Assembly (NCBI RefSeq): GCF_029143285.1
Contig: NZ_JAPDSH010000004.1
Location: 62,001 to 126,000, forward strand
Reading direction: 5' to 3'
Length of the DNA stretch: 64,000 nt
DNA from: Vagococcus proximus
GTDB lineage: Bacteria; Bacillota; Bacilli; Lactobacillales; Vagococcaceae
The notes under the pieces are model-generated. The model saw nothing but the letters and a program-made list of their open reading frames with translations. It was not told where the DNA came from and did no database searches. Below, piece after piece: positions 50,771 through 59,999 of the stretch (within the stretch, counting starts at the first letter, position 1; every line of letters starts with the position of its first letter). The position numbers were made by a program, and so were the translations under genes.

Positions 50771-52291
50771 ATGATAACTTTAGCAAAAATAGCTAATTTA
50801 TTAAAAGAAAACCAATTAGTTAGAGAATTTATTATAGATAATGAGTGGCATTATGCTATCAGTGAAGACGTAGCTGAATCCACTATTTCTCATATAACCT
50901 ATGATTCACGAGCGATTAAAGAAGGCTCGTTATTTTTCTGTAAAGGATTAGCATTTAAATCGGACTATCTTGAACAAGCCATTGCCGATGGTGCGGGTTT
51001 TTATGTAACAGAAGTTAATTATGAAATCCAATCGGATGCAGTTGGTATTATTGTGACAGATATAAAAAAAGCAATGGCTTTAATTAGTATGGCTTTTTAT
51101 GATTTTCCTCAAGATGAACTTAAAGTGATTGCCTATACAGGAACTAAAGGTAAAACAACGGCTGCTTATTTTTGTAAATATATTTTAGAAAAAGCAACGA
51201 ATCAAAAAACAGCATTATTATCAACAATGGAAACAATTTTAGATGGTAAGACATCAATTAAGTCATTACTTACGACGCCTGAGTCTGTTGATTTATATCG
51301 TATGATGAGAGAAGCTGTTTCAAATGGTATGAGTCATCTCGTCATGGAAGTATCGTCGCAAGCTTATAAAACTGACCGTGTTTATGGCCTTAATTTTGAT
51401 GTTGGAATTTTCTTAAACATTTCAGAAGACCATATTGGGACGATTGAACATCCTGATTTTGATGATTATTTTTATTGTAAGAGACAGCTATTGAAGCATT
51501 CAAAACAAGTTATTTTAAATAAAAATAGTGATTTTTATGCCATTTTAGAAGACGTAGCGAAAGAATCTACAGATAAAGTTATCACATATGGTGATGACTC
51601 AGTCGAGGCAGATTATACATTTATACCTTCTTCAGAAGGTAAAGGGAAATTTGAAGTGGTAGCTAAAGAAGATAAGTTAGCGATTGCAGGTGATTATGCT
51701 ATTAATCTACTTGGTGATTTCAATCAAGGTAACGCGCTTAGTGCCATGATGGCAACCGCTCTTGTAGGTGCTAAAAAAGAGGCGATGTCAGAGGGGTTAT
51801 CTCTTGCTAAAGTCCCAGGACGTATGGATAGTTGTGTGACTAACAAAGGCGTTCCAGTTTATGTTGATTTTGCACACAATCTTTTAAGTCTACATACCTT
51901 ACTTTCGTTTGTAAAAAAAGAGCATCCTGAAAGTAAGCTTGTCGTTTTAATCGGAAGTACAGGTGGTAAAGGTGTGTCACGTCGTCATGATTTTGGTAAT
52001 GTGTTATCAGAACTTGCAGATATCGCGGTTTTAACAAGTGATGATCCAGGTCATGAAAAAGCAGAAGATATTATTGCGGAAATCCAAGAAACAATGACAG
52101 ATACTGTTCGTTGTGAAATTGAAGTAGACCGTGAAAAAGCAATTGAATTAGCGTTAAACCTAGCTGGTGAAAATGATGTGGTTGTTTTAGCTGGTAAAGG
52201 GTCAGATAAATATCAAGTTATCGGTGACGAACGAACACCATATGAAGGTGACTTAGAAATAGCAAACAAGTTAATAGAAGGTGGATATTAG
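50771..52291 (+). CDS. MurE-like UDP-MurNAc-tripeptide synthetase
   Basis: A 506-aa Mur ligase with the three-domain MurE plan: an N-terminal UDP-binding domain (YDSRAIKEGSLFFC), the central ATPase with P-loop AYTGTKGKTTAAYF (about 120-133) and VMEVSSQAYKTDRVYGLNFDVG, and a C-terminal domain with GSTGGKGVSRRHDFG. MurE adds the third amino acid of the stem peptide. The specificity loop, DNPR in diaminopimelate enzymes, reads TSDDPGHEKAE here, which fits a Lys-type or variant ligase. It leads an operon with D-Asp ligase-like and racemase genes; whether it is the main MurE or a second copy cannot be told. Confidence 0.85.
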   Translation: MITLAKIANLLKENQLVREFIIDNEWHYAISEDVAESTISHITYDSRAIKEGSLFFCKGLAFKSDYLEQAIADGAGFYVTEVNYEIQSDAVGIIVTDIKKAMALISMAFYDFPQDELKVIAYTGTKGKTTAAYFCKYILEKATNQKTALLSTMETILDGKTSIKSLLTTPESVDLYRMMREAVSNGMSHLVMEVSSQAYKTDRVYGLNFDVGIFLNISEDHIGTIEHPDFDDYFYCKRQLLKHSKQVILNKNSDFYAILEDVAKESTDKVITYGDDSVEADYTFIPSSEGKGKFEVVAKEDKLAIAGDYAINLLGDFNQGNALSAMMATALVGAKKEAMSEGLSLAKVPGRMDSCVTNKGVPVYVDFAHNLLSLHTLLSFVKKEHPESKLVVLIGSTGGKGVSRRHDFGNVLSELADIAVLTSDDPGHEKAEDIIAEIQETMTDTVRCEIEVDREKAIELALNLAGENDVVVLAGKGSDKYQVIGDERTPYEGDLEIANKLIEGGY

Positions 52292-52292
52292 A

Positions 52293-53534
52293 ATGTCAAA
52301 TAGTAAAGAACAATTTCAACCAGTATTGCTAGGTAGCGATATTAACGTATACGGAATGGCACGCTCATTTTATGAAGAATTTGGAATCGTGTCAGAAGCG
52401 TACTCTTCTGCAGCATTAGCACCAACAAAACATAGTAAATTAGTAAATGTTAATGTATTTCCTGGTTTTCATGATGATCCAACATTTATTGAAACAATGC
52501 GTAAGATTGTAAAAAATCGTACGAACAATGATATTAAGTATGTTTTAATTCCTTGTGGAGATGGCTATGCTGAGTTAGTATCAAAACATCGTGAAGAATT
52601 ATCTAAAGATTTTGTATGTACAGCAATTGATCATGACTTATTTGAAACATTAGCGAATAAAGTAAGTTTCTATGAAACATGTGAAAAATATGATTTACCA
52701 TACCCAAATACATTAATTATTAAACAAGATATGGTAAAAGAAGGTGAGTCAATAAAAGTTCCATTTGATTTCCCTGTAGCTTTAAAACCAGCAGATAGCG
52801 TGATGTATTTAGATGCAGATTTTGAAGGCCGCAAAAAAGCTTTCACAATCAAAGATCAAGCTGAATTAGATTTAATTTTAGGTCGTGTTTATAATGCGGG
52901 ATATACAGCTGAAATGATTTGTCAAGATTTCATCCCAGGTGATGATTCTGGTATGCGTGTGTTAAATGCCTATGTTGATAAAGATAGTAATGTTCGTATG
53001 ATGTGTTTAGGCCATCCTTTATTAGAAGACCCAACACCAGATGCTATTGGGAACTATGTGGTTATCGCACCTGATTTTAATGAAGATATCTATAAACGTA
53101 TCAAATCATTCTTAGAACGTATCAATTATACTGGGTTTGCTAACTTTGATATGAAGTATGATCCACGTGACGGCGAATACAAATTATTTGAGATGAACTT
53201 ACGTCAAGGTCGCAGTAGTTTCTATGTGACACTTAATGGCTATAATTTATCACGTTACATTGTTGAAGATCGTGTGATGGGTAAACCATTCACAGAAACA
53301 ATTTATGGTAATGGCGATATGTTATGGATGGGTGTACCGAAGAAAATCGTTAAGACTTACGTTAAAGATGGTAAGGATAAAGATGAAGCAATGGATATGA
53401 TTTCAAAAGGTAAATGGGGAACGACAGTCTTTTATAAACAAGATTCTAGTCCAAAACGTTTTGCTTTAATGAAATATAGCTTCTACTTATACCACAAACG
53501 TTACAAAGAATACTTTAAAGAAAACAAGGGGTAG
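52293..53534 (+). CDS. ATP-grasp protein, D-aspartate ligase (Aslfm) type
   Basis: A 413-aa ATP-grasp carboxylate-amine ligase. The order MurE-like, this gene and an Asp/Glu racemase matches the enterococcal/lactococcal system in which Aslfm attaches D-aspartate to the epsilon-amino group of L-Lys in the peptidoglycan precursor. ILLGSDINVYGMARSF-like N-terminus, NKVSFYETCEKYDLPYPNT and the ATP-grasp metal site in FANFDMKYDPRDGEYKLFEMN are present. ATG at 52293 follows the previous stop by 1 nt and has AGAAGGTGG upstream. The assignment is by family and context. Confidence 0.85.
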   Translation: MSNSKEQFQPVLLGSDINVYGMARSFYEEFGIVSEAYSSAALAPTKHSKLVNVNVFPGFHDDPTFIETMRKIVKNRTNNDIKYVLIPCGDGYAELVSKHREELSKDFVCTAIDHDLFETLANKVSFYETCEKYDLPYPNTLIIKQDMVKEGESIKVPFDFPVALKPADSVMYLDADFEGRKKAFTIKDQAELDLILGRVYNAGYTAEMICQDFIPGDDSGMRVLNAYVDKDSNVRMMCLGHPLLEDPTPDAIGNYVVIAPDFNEDIYKRIKSFLERINYTGFANFDMKYDPRDGEYKLFEMNLRQGRSSFYVTLNGYNLSRYIVEDRVMGKPFTETIYGNGDMLWMGVPKKIVKTYVKDGKDKDEAMDMISKGKWGTTVFYKQDSSPKRFALMKYSFYLYHKRYKEYFKENKG

Positions 53535-53539
53535 AGTCC

Positions 53540-54250
53540 ATGAAAAATTTCTTTACAATATTAGGTGGCATGGGAACTCTTGCCAGCGAGAGTTTTGTTC
53601 GTGTCTTGAACCAACGTACAATCGCTAAGACTGACCAAGATTACTTAAATTATGTATTGGTTAATCATGCGACAGTGCCAGATAGAACAGCCTATATTCT
53701 TGATAATACCAAAGCAAGTCCCGTTGCGGCTCTTGCCGAAGATATTAAGCAGCACGATCAGATTGGGCCAGAATTTTTTGTATTGACATGTAATACGGCT
53801 CATACATTTTATGATGAGCTATGTGAGGTCACAGAGACACCAATTCTTCATATGCCACGTCTGGCGGCTGAAAAGGTTGTTTTAGATTTCAAACCGACGG
53901 AAGATAAAGTTATAAAAGTATGCCTATTAGGGACACTTGGTACGGTTAATTCCGGCGTCTATCATAAAGAGTTTGAACAAAAAGAAGGGTACGAGTTAGT
54001 GACACCTTCAGAAAAAATTCAAACTGATGTGATGAACTTGATTTATCGTGATGTTAAAGAACATCAATTCCTAAACGAATCATTATTTAAAGATATTTTA
54101 GACCAAGTATTAGTACAAGAGGGCTGCGATGTTGCGATCTTAGGTTGTACAGAATTATCTTTAATGAATGAAGTAACGAAACATAATTATGCTGCTGTAG
54201 ATGCACAATCTGTTTTAATTGACGAAACAATTAAACGTGCACGTAGATAA
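53540..54250 (+). CDS. Aspartate racemase-like Asp/Glu racemase
   Basis: A 236-aa PLP-independent racemase of the Asp/Glu superfamily. The two catalytic cysteines are in FVLTCNTAHTF (about residue 82) and LGCTELSLM (about residue 204), with GGMGTLASESF at the N-terminus. Position next to the D-Asp ligase-like gene indicates that it supplies D-aspartate (Racfm role) rather than D-glutamate, but MurI activity is not excluded. The start is 6 nt after the ligase stop. Confidence 0.88.
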   Translation: MKNFFTILGGMGTLASESFVRVLNQRTIAKTDQDYLNYVLVNHATVPDRTAYILDNTKASPVAALAEDIKQHDQIGPEFFVLTCNTAHTFYDELCEVTETPILHMPRLAAEKVVLDFKPTEDKVIKVCLLGTLGTVNSGVYHKEFEQKEGYELVTPSEKIQTDVMNLIYRDVKEHQFLNESLFKDILDQVLVQEGCDVAILGCTELSLMNEVTKHNYAAVDAQSVLIDETIKRARR

Positions 54251-54286
54251 AAAAAGAAGCCCTTTTGTTAAGGGCTTCTTTTTTAT
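54251..54286. terminator. Bidirectional terminator racemase/hemolysin III
   Basis: AAAAAAGAAGCCCTT/AAGGGCTTCTTTTTT stem with a 5-nt loop, shared by convergent genes and reaching the stop of the minus-strand gene. Confidence 0.92.
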
Positions 54287-54927
54287 GTATAAAGTAATAT
54301 AGAAAAATACATTAGCGCAGCAGCTAAAATAACAAATAAATGCCAGACAACATGCATGTATTTTATGTGTTGAAATTTATAGACTAATGCGCCTACAGTA
54401 TAAGCAACACCACCTAAGACGAGTAACAGGGTACCATTGAATCCTAGTCCATCGTATAGGGGCTTGGCAGCGATTAGACAGAGCCATCCCATAATTATAT
54501 AGATGAAGACAGCAGCGTTTCCTTTACGACTTAGGAATACTGATTTATAAACAATCCCTAGAATTGCTAAAAACCAAATGACTCCAAATAAAGTCCAACC
54601 TAACCAACCTTTAATTGTTAGTAAACAATATGGGGTATAGGTACCTGCAATAAGTAAATAAATCGAGCTGTGATCAAATACTTGAAATACTTTATTCGCC
54701 CTTGTAAAAATTAAACTGTGAAATAATGTAGATGCTAAAAATAATAAGATTAATGTTGACCCATAAATCGAGTATGACACGATATGAATAGGGGAGTGAA
54801 GTTGTGCGCCTTTGATAATTAAAATAACGAGACCAGCAATACTCAAAGCAGTCCCAATTCCATGTGTGACAGCATTTAGAACCTCACTAATAATCTCATG
54901 TTTTTTTGAATGTTGTGTTGAATTCAT
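54283..54927 (-). CDS. Hemolysin III/YqfA family membrane protein
   Basis: A 214-aa seven-helix membrane protein of the hemolysin III/AdipoR (PAQR) family. Putative metal-site residues are seen as STLFHS, VFDHSSIY and HVVWHLFV. Bacterial members affect membrane lipids and fluidity; hemolytic activity is not established. AGGAGGG precedes ATG. It is monocistronic, facing the cell-wall operon. Confidence 0.9.
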   Translation of the reverse strand: MNSTQHSKKHEIISEVLNAVTHGIGTALSIAGLVILIIKGAQLHSPIHIVSYSIYGSTLILLFLASTLFHSLIFTRANKVFQVFDHSSIYLLIAGTYTPYCLLTIKGWLGWTLFGVIWFLAILGIVYKSVFLSRKGNAAVFIYIIMGWLCLIAAKPLYDGLGFNGTLLLVLGGVAYTVGALVYKFQHIKYMHVVWHLFVILAAALMYFSILLYT

Positions 54928-55056
54928 AATTTCCCTCCTTTTTTATTGGTCTAAAGAGTGAAAAACTAAATAGTTTCTGTTATACTAAAAGTATCAGAGC
55001 ACTCTGATACCTATTCTACATGAATAATTTCTTTTTTTAAAGGATGGAGTAAAAAT

Positions 55057-55896
55057 ATGTCTAAAGTAAAAATTGTAACAGACTCATCTTGTAATATGGA
55101 GCCTGGATTAGCAGAAAAGTTAAACATTGAAGTGATTTCATTATCAGTAATGATTGATGGTGTAATCTACAAAGATACCGATTTAACAGGTGGAGAGTTT
55201 ATGGATATGATGGCAAAAGCTGCTGCATTACCTAAAACAAGTCAACCGCCAATTGGTGAATTTGTTGAGCTCTATGATGAGCTAGGGGCTGACGGAAGTC
55301 AAATTATCTCAATTCATATGACAGATTTGATAAGTGGGACAGTTAATACCGCGGAACAAGCTGCTCAAATTTCACAAAGTGATGTTACTGTCATTAACAG
55401 TACATTTACGGATCAAGGTCTTTCTTTCCAAGTTATTGAAGCAGCGAAAATGGCTGCAGAAGATGCTGAAAAAGAGGAAATTATTACTAAAGTGAATCAA
55501 ATCAAGGAAGATACTAATTTATATATTGGTGTAGCCTCTCTTGATAATATGGTTAAAGGTGGCCGCTTAAGTCGCGCGACAGGTGTTATCACAAATTTAT
55601 TCAATATTCGAGTTGTCATGCAGGTCTTGGCAGAAGAGATGGTAACATTATATAAAGGTCGTGGTGCTAAGGCATTTACTAAATGGTTTGAAGATTTGAA
55701 GTCAGAATTAGCCACTAAAGAAAATGTGAAACAAGTAGCAATCACTCATGCTGATGGATTAGAAACAGCATTAAAATTTAAAGAGGAACTTCAAGAAATG
55801 TTCCCTGATATGACAATACCAGTATTAGAAGCATCATCTATTATTGCGACTCACACAGGTAAAGGTGCATTTGCTGTCATGTATTATAGCGAGTAA
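55057..55896 (+). CDS. DegV-family fatty-acid-binding protein
   Basis: A 279-aa DegV/FakB-like protein. The N-terminus has VTDSSCNMEPGLAEKL, followed by LPKTSQPPIGEF and HMTDLISGTVNTA, the usual DegV pattern. Family members bind fatty acids and, in FakA-FakB systems, present them for phosphorylation; FakA is not in this window. A GGAG lies upstream of ATG. Several paralogues are normally present per genome. Confidence 0.9.
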   Translation: MSKVKIVTDSSCNMEPGLAEKLNIEVISLSVMIDGVIYKDTDLTGGEFMDMMAKAAALPKTSQPPIGEFVELYDELGADGSQIISIHMTDLISGTVNTAEQAAQISQSDVTVINSTFTDQGLSFQVIEAAKMAAEDAEKEEIITKVNQIKEDTNLYIGVASLDNMVKGGRLSRATGVITNLFNIRVVMQVLAEEMVTLYKGRGAKAFTKWFEDLKSELATKENVKQVAITHADGLETALKFKEELQEMFPDMTIPVLEASSIIATHTGKGAFAVMYYSE

Positions 55897-55905
55897 CCTC
55901 TTTGA

Positions 55906-55932
55906 CAGACCACATTGTTGGTCTGTTTTTTT
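55906..55932 (+). terminator. Terminator after degV
   Basis: CAGACCA/TGGTCTG stem with a 6-nt loop and seven T. Confidence 0.85.
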
Positions 55933-55967
55933 AAATCAGAAACTAAGTAAATGAGAGGAGTGTTCGC

Positions 55968-56852
55968 GTGTCGTATATAAAGAAACATTTATTCAGTATT
56001 ACCATTTTTTTAGCGACAGTAGTAGTTGCTGTAATCATACTTGGGCTTTCATTACCAACAGCTAAGCCTTTACTGAAAAAAACAGCTTCGCAATCTAGTA
56101 AAGTGAAATATAAAGAGGTTATTCGTTTTTCTGCTATAGGAGATTCTTTGACTGAAGGGATAGGGGATAGTACTGATTCTGGAGGTTATGTTCCTTTATT
56201 AAAGAATGATCTGGTAGAAGCTGAAAAAATTTCTGTTGTAGAAAGTTATAATCACGGAAAAGCCGGGGATACGGTTGAAGATTTAATGAAACGAATTAAT
56301 AATTCTAAAACTATCCAAGAAGATTTGAAAAAATCTGACTTTATCACAATAACAATTGGTGGCAATGATTTGATGAAAGTGATAAAATCGGAATTATTAA
56401 ATGGTTTAACATACGAAACATTTAAAAAACCGAGTGAAGAGTACCAATCAAATTTAAAAGATTTATATAAATTAGTGAGACGTTTTAATAAGAAAGCACC
56501 AATTTATCAACTCGGTATTTATAACCCATTTTATTTAAGTTTAGATAATATGGATCAATTACAAGAGATAGTTGATTTTTGGAATCAAGCTAGTAAAGAA
56601 GTGGTCGTGAAATCTAAAAACAGTTCTTTTATTTCTATAAATGAAGCTTTATATAAAGGGTTAGATGGACAACGCGCATTTGGAAATGATGACACAATAC
56701 AGAGTAATGATGAAGAAAAAGAATCTGGTATTAATAATCTTATCTCAGATACGGATAATTTTCATCCGAACAGTTTAGGCTATCAAATTATAGCAAATGC
56801 TTTTAAAGATGAATTAGTAAGAACCAAAAATGAATGGTTAGAAAGTAAGTAG
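55968..56852 (+). CDS. SGNH/GDSL hydrolase, membrane-anchored (YpmR type)
   Basis: A 294-aa GDSL-type esterase with one N-terminal membrane helix (about 7-28) and an extracytoplasmic domain. Block I is SAIGDSLTEGIGDS (Ser nucleophile), block III TIGGNDLM, and the catalytic Asp-His lies in DNFHPNSLGYQ. The start is GTG at 55968 with GAGAGGAG 7 nt upstream. It is followed at short spacing by ypmS and yozE, an order known from Bacilli. The substrate is unknown; it may deacylate envelope polymers. Confidence 0.88.
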   Translation: MSYIKKHLFSITIFLATVVVAVIILGLSLPTAKPLLKKTASQSSKVKYKEVIRFSAIGDSLTEGIGDSTDSGGYVPLLKNDLVEAEKISVVESYNHGKAGDTVEDLMKRINNSKTIQEDLKKSDFITITIGGNDLMKVIKSELLNGLTYETFKKPSEEYQSNLKDLYKLVRRFNKKAPIYQLGIYNPFYLSLDNMDQLQEIVDFWNQASKEVVVKSKNSSFISINEALYKGLDGQRAFGNDDTIQSNDEEKESGINNLISDTDNFHPNSLGYQIIANAFKDELVRTKNEWLESK

Positions 56853-56860
56853 GTTAGATA

Positions 56861-57496
56861 ATGAAAAATAAACTAGTCGAAAAAGTAAGTGAAATACAAA
56901 ATAATCCTTGGAAATTTGCTTTCCTTTTATTAGCTGGATTATTATTAGCGATAACCTTAGTTGTTAGTTTTAAAGCCTTTGGGGAAAGAGAACCAGATTA
57001 CAAGCCTAAGGTGTCTCAACAAACAAAGAAAGAAGATCCAAGTTTTCAAGTACAATTAAAAAAAGAGCAAGTGAATCAAATTATTAGTTTTTATTTGAAT
57101 GACTATTTGAAAGAGTCTGGAGTGAAATACAACTTTTATCTAGAACAAAATGCGTTGCTGAATGGAACATTCAATGTTCTAGGTTTTGATATGCAATTTT
57201 ATCTTTACTTTGATCCGTTTGTGATGGATGATGGAAATGTACAACTAAAGGCAACGAGTTTATCAATTGGAAAATTAGCATTACCGATTTCTCAAATAAT
57301 GAAGTATGTGTCTAAGGAATTCAAATTACCAGAGTGGGTAGAAGTAAGTCCTAAAAAACAAACTATAACCCTTCATCTTAATGATTTTGAATTGCAAAAT
57401 GGGATGTATTTAAAAGCAGAAAAAATTAATTTAATTGATGATGATATAAAATTTAATGTGTATCTTCCAATAGAGGATACTAAAGGTAAGGAGTAG
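56861..57496 (+). CDS. YpmS-family membrane-anchored protein
   Basis: A 211-aa protein with one N-terminal membrane helix (about 19-40) and an extracytoplasmic beta-rich domain typical of the YpmS (DUF2140) family, with KEQVNQIISFYLNDYLK and FDMQFYLYFDPFV. Function is not known; it follows the SGNH hydrolase and may act with it. Confidence 0.85.
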   Translation: MKNKLVEKVSEIQNNPWKFAFLLLAGLLLAITLVVSFKAFGEREPDYKPKVSQQTKKEDPSFQVQLKKEQVNQIISFYLNDYLKESGVKYNFYLEQNALLNGTFNVLGFDMQFYLYFDPFVMDDGNVQLKATSLSIGKLALPISQIMKYVSKEFKLPEWVEVSPKKQTITLHLNDFELQNGMYLKAEKINLIDDDIKFNVYLPIEDTKGKE

Positions 57497-57501
57497 ATCG
57501 T

Positions 57502-57720
57502 TTGAAAAGAAGTTTTTATCATTATATTATGACCCTTAGAGGTCCTAAAATTTCCGATGCAATTACAAAATTTGCTAATGATTTAGCGCATGATAGTCTG
57601 TTTCCTAAACAATCCACTGATTATCATGAGGTAAGTGATTATTTAGAAATGACAACAACATATTTAGAAAATATGACCATCTTTGATGAAGCTTGGGAAT
57701 TATATCTTGAACATAATTAA
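57502..57720 (+). CDS. YozE-like UPF0346 protein
   Basis: A 72-aa cytoplasmic helical protein of the YozE/UPF0346 family (RSFYHYIMTLRGPK, YHEVSDYLEMTTTYLENM). The start is TTG at 57502 with AAGGAG 7 nt upstream. Last gene of the ypmR-ypmS-yozE unit. Function unknown. Confidence 0.9.
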   Translation: MKRSFYHYIMTLRGPKISDAITKFANDLAHDSLFPKQSTDYHEVSDYLEMTTTYLENMTIFDEAWELYLEHN

Positions 57721-57747
57721 AAGTACAGCGAAAGCTGTACTTTTTTT
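57719..57747 (+). terminator. Terminator after yozE
   Basis: AAAAGTACAGC/GCTGTACTTTT with a GAAA tetraloop and seven T. Confidence 0.92.
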
Positions 57748-57829
57748 AGTAATATTTTGGTAATAAAAAAGATAATAGCTCAATACTATGAATTATTTAT
57801 TAATTTTTGTTTTCTTACAGTATTTTTTG

Positions 57830-57907
57830 TTACATTGCTGTAATTATTATGATACAATGTAACATGTGCTAGATGAGGAAGCCGAATGAGCTTACTCATG
57901 TTTTTTT
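57830..57907 (+). ncRNA. Promoter plus very short terminated transcript (candidate small RNA/leader)
   Basis: TTACAT (57830-57835) and TACAAT (57853-57858) with a 17-bp spacer, then a ~45-nt transcribed segment that ends in ATGAG-CTTA-CTCAT and seven T (57901-57907). AACATG (57861-57866) can alternatively pair with CATGTT (57897-57902). It lies in the 314-nt gap before the OatA-like gene; the rest of that gap has no gene. It may be a tiny RNA or an attenuator of that gene. Confidence 0.4.
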
Positions 57908-58034
57908 ATTTTTGTATGAGAGGTGTATTGGAAAAGTGTTTTAAAAAACTGAAATTTTTCATAAAAAATTCAAGTAATTGCTGTAGGGTTACATAGTATT
58001 ATTAAAAGAAAAATAAATCGGGAGGGAAGGAAAG

Positions 58035-59858
58035 ATGAGGACCAACCGTAACCAAACAAGTTACTTAGCCAGCCTTGATGGTGTGAGAGCATTAGCCATT
58101 ATTTTAGTGTTAGCTTATCATTTCAATATGTCCTTTTTTAAAGGTGGATTTATTGGTGTTGATATATTTTTCGTATTATCGGGTTATCTCATAACGAGTA
58201 AACTATTACAAGAATGGCAAACACATAAACAAATTAATTTGAAAGTGTTTTGGATTAAACGGATTAGGCGTTTAATGCCGGCTGTCATTGCTTTAATAAG
58301 TGTGACATTACTTGTCTGTCTTATTTTATTCCCAGCCGTATTTAAAAAAAGTTGGCAGGATGGGATTGCTTCATTATTTTATGTAAGTAATTGGTGGTAT
58401 ATCGTCAAAGAAATTCCGTACTTTGAATCATTTGGTATACCGAGTCCATTTAAGCATTTATGGTCATTAGCAATTGAGGAACAATTTTATTTGATTTGGC
58501 CGATAGTTTTTGTAGCTCTACTAAAAACCTTAAAGAAACGTCAGCATGTTCTTAAAGTGATAGTGGGTTCTGCTTTAGTATCAGCTGTATGGATGGCTTT
58601 TCTTTACTCACCAGAAAATATAGACCGTGTTTATTACGGAACAGATACGCGACTTTTGACATTAGCAGTGGGGTGCAGTTTAGCTTTTGTCTGGCCTTAT
58701 TACTATTTAAAATCGGGTATTAGTGAGTTTTCTCGTAATGTTATTGATAGTATTGGTATAGTATCATTAGTAAGCTTGCTTGTGATAGCCACAACGGTAA
58801 GTGCTGGTCAGCCATTTTTGTACTATGGTGGTTTTTTATTAGTAGCCATTCTTTCAGCTTTATTATTAGCTACATTAGTACACCCTGATAGTCAAATGGG
58901 CTTGTTATTTTCGCATCCATGGCTAGTTTGGCTAGGTAAACGCTCGTATAGTATTTATTTATGGCATTTTCCTGTTACAGTCTTAACGACACCGATTAAA
59001 AGTAGTGGGACGTTACATCCAGTACTCATTTTATTACAAATAGCCTTAACGATGGTCTTATCAATCGTATCCTATGAATGGTTAGAGGAACCAATTCGTC
59101 GTTTAGGTTTCAAAGCGTATGCTGAGAAAACAAAAGATATTTTAAATTATCGTTCAAAAAAATTAATGTACTGTTTACTTGCTATTGTAGGACTTAGTGG
59201 TGCGCTAACCATGGCGTATGATTACTATGATTCAGGGAAAATTTTAGGGTTCATAAAAGAGGCCACTGTACTGCCTAAGCAGTCTGATGAAAAACCAAAA
59301 GACACTAAAAAAATTGTCGAAATACATAAAATGTTAGCGGTTGGCGATTCAATCATGTTAAGTCTTAAAAAGGAACTTGAAGAAGAAATCCCTGGCATTA
59401 AAGTAGATGGTAAGATTAGTCGCCAACTATGGCAAGCAACAGATTTAGTTAAGAAAAAATATAAAAATTATAATTCGGAAGACAGCCTTGTTGTCTTAGA
59501 ATTGGGTACAAACAGTGAGTTTAAACAGGAACAATTAGATGAGTTGCTTGATCTTTTTGATAAAGCTCATGTTATGGTTATCAATTCAAGGGTACCTAAA
59601 CCTTGGGAACAAGTAGTTAATGACATGTTATTGGGTGCTGCAAATGAAAGAGAAAATGTCAGATTGATTGATTGGCATTCAATTGCCGTGTCAAATCCTC
59701 AATTATTAAACAGTGATGCGGTTCATCCCAATGAAGAAGGTATTCCAATTTATATTACAATGATTACTGATAATCTTGAAAGGTATGATTTAAAATTACC
59801 TGAAGTGAAAAAAGAAACGTCTGAGACTAAAAAAGATAAGACTGATAATAAAAATTAA
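58035..59858 (+). CDS. oatA: OatA-like peptidoglycan O-acetyltransferase
   Basis: A 607-aa integral membrane acyltransferase with an N-terminal acyltransferase-3 domain of about ten helices (SLDGVRALAIILVLAYHF, GGFIGVDIFFVLSGYLI) and a C-terminal extracytoplasmic SGNH domain (about 430-580) with AVGDSIMLSL, LELGTNSE and DAVHPNEEG (catalytic Ser, Asn-type and Asp-His). It moves acetyl groups across the membrane onto MurNAc, giving lysozyme resistance, or onto another envelope polymer. A strong GGGAGGGAAGG precedes ATG. Confidence 0.88.
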   Translation: MRTNRNQTSYLASLDGVRALAIILVLAYHFNMSFFKGGFIGVDIFFVLSGYLITSKLLQEWQTHKQINLKVFWIKRIRRLMPAVIALISVTLLVCLILFPAVFKKSWQDGIASLFYVSNWWYIVKEIPYFESFGIPSPFKHLWSLAIEEQFYLIWPIVFVALLKTLKKRQHVLKVIVGSALVSAVWMAFLYSPENIDRVYYGTDTRLLTLAVGCSLAFVWPYYYLKSGISEFSRNVIDSIGIVSLVSLLVIATTVSAGQPFLYYGGFLLVAILSALLLATLVHPDSQMGLLFSHPWLVWLGKRSYSIYLWHFPVTVLTTPIKSSGTLHPVLILLQIALTMVLSIVSYEWLEEPIRRLGFKAYAEKTKDILNYRSKKLMYCLLAIVGLSGALTMAYDYYDSGKILGFIKEATVLPKQSDEKPKDTKKIVEIHKMLAVGDSIMLSLKKELEEEIPGIKVDGKISRQLWQATDLVKKKYKNYNSEDSLVVLELGTNSEFKQEQLDELLDLFDKAHVMVINSRVPKPWEQVVNDMLLGAANERENVRLIDWHSIAVSNPQLLNSDAVHPNEEGIPIYITMITDNLERYDLKLPEVKKETSETKKDKTDNKN

Positions 59859-59870
59859 TAAAGTCATTCG

Positions 59871-59910
59871 ACAAAAATCCCACGTTATATCAATAACGTG
59901 GGATTTTTGT
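59871..59910. terminator. Long palindromic terminator
   Basis: ACAAAAATCCCACGTTAT/ATAACGTGGGATTTTTGT, an 18-bp perfect stem with a 4-nt loop. Confidence 0.92.
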
Positions 59911-59999
59911 AAAAAGAATGCAATTCTGAAAAATATTCTTGTTATCTGATAAGAGTATGAGATAATTAAAAAGTATTGATTAGAATTGGGGGAATGTTT

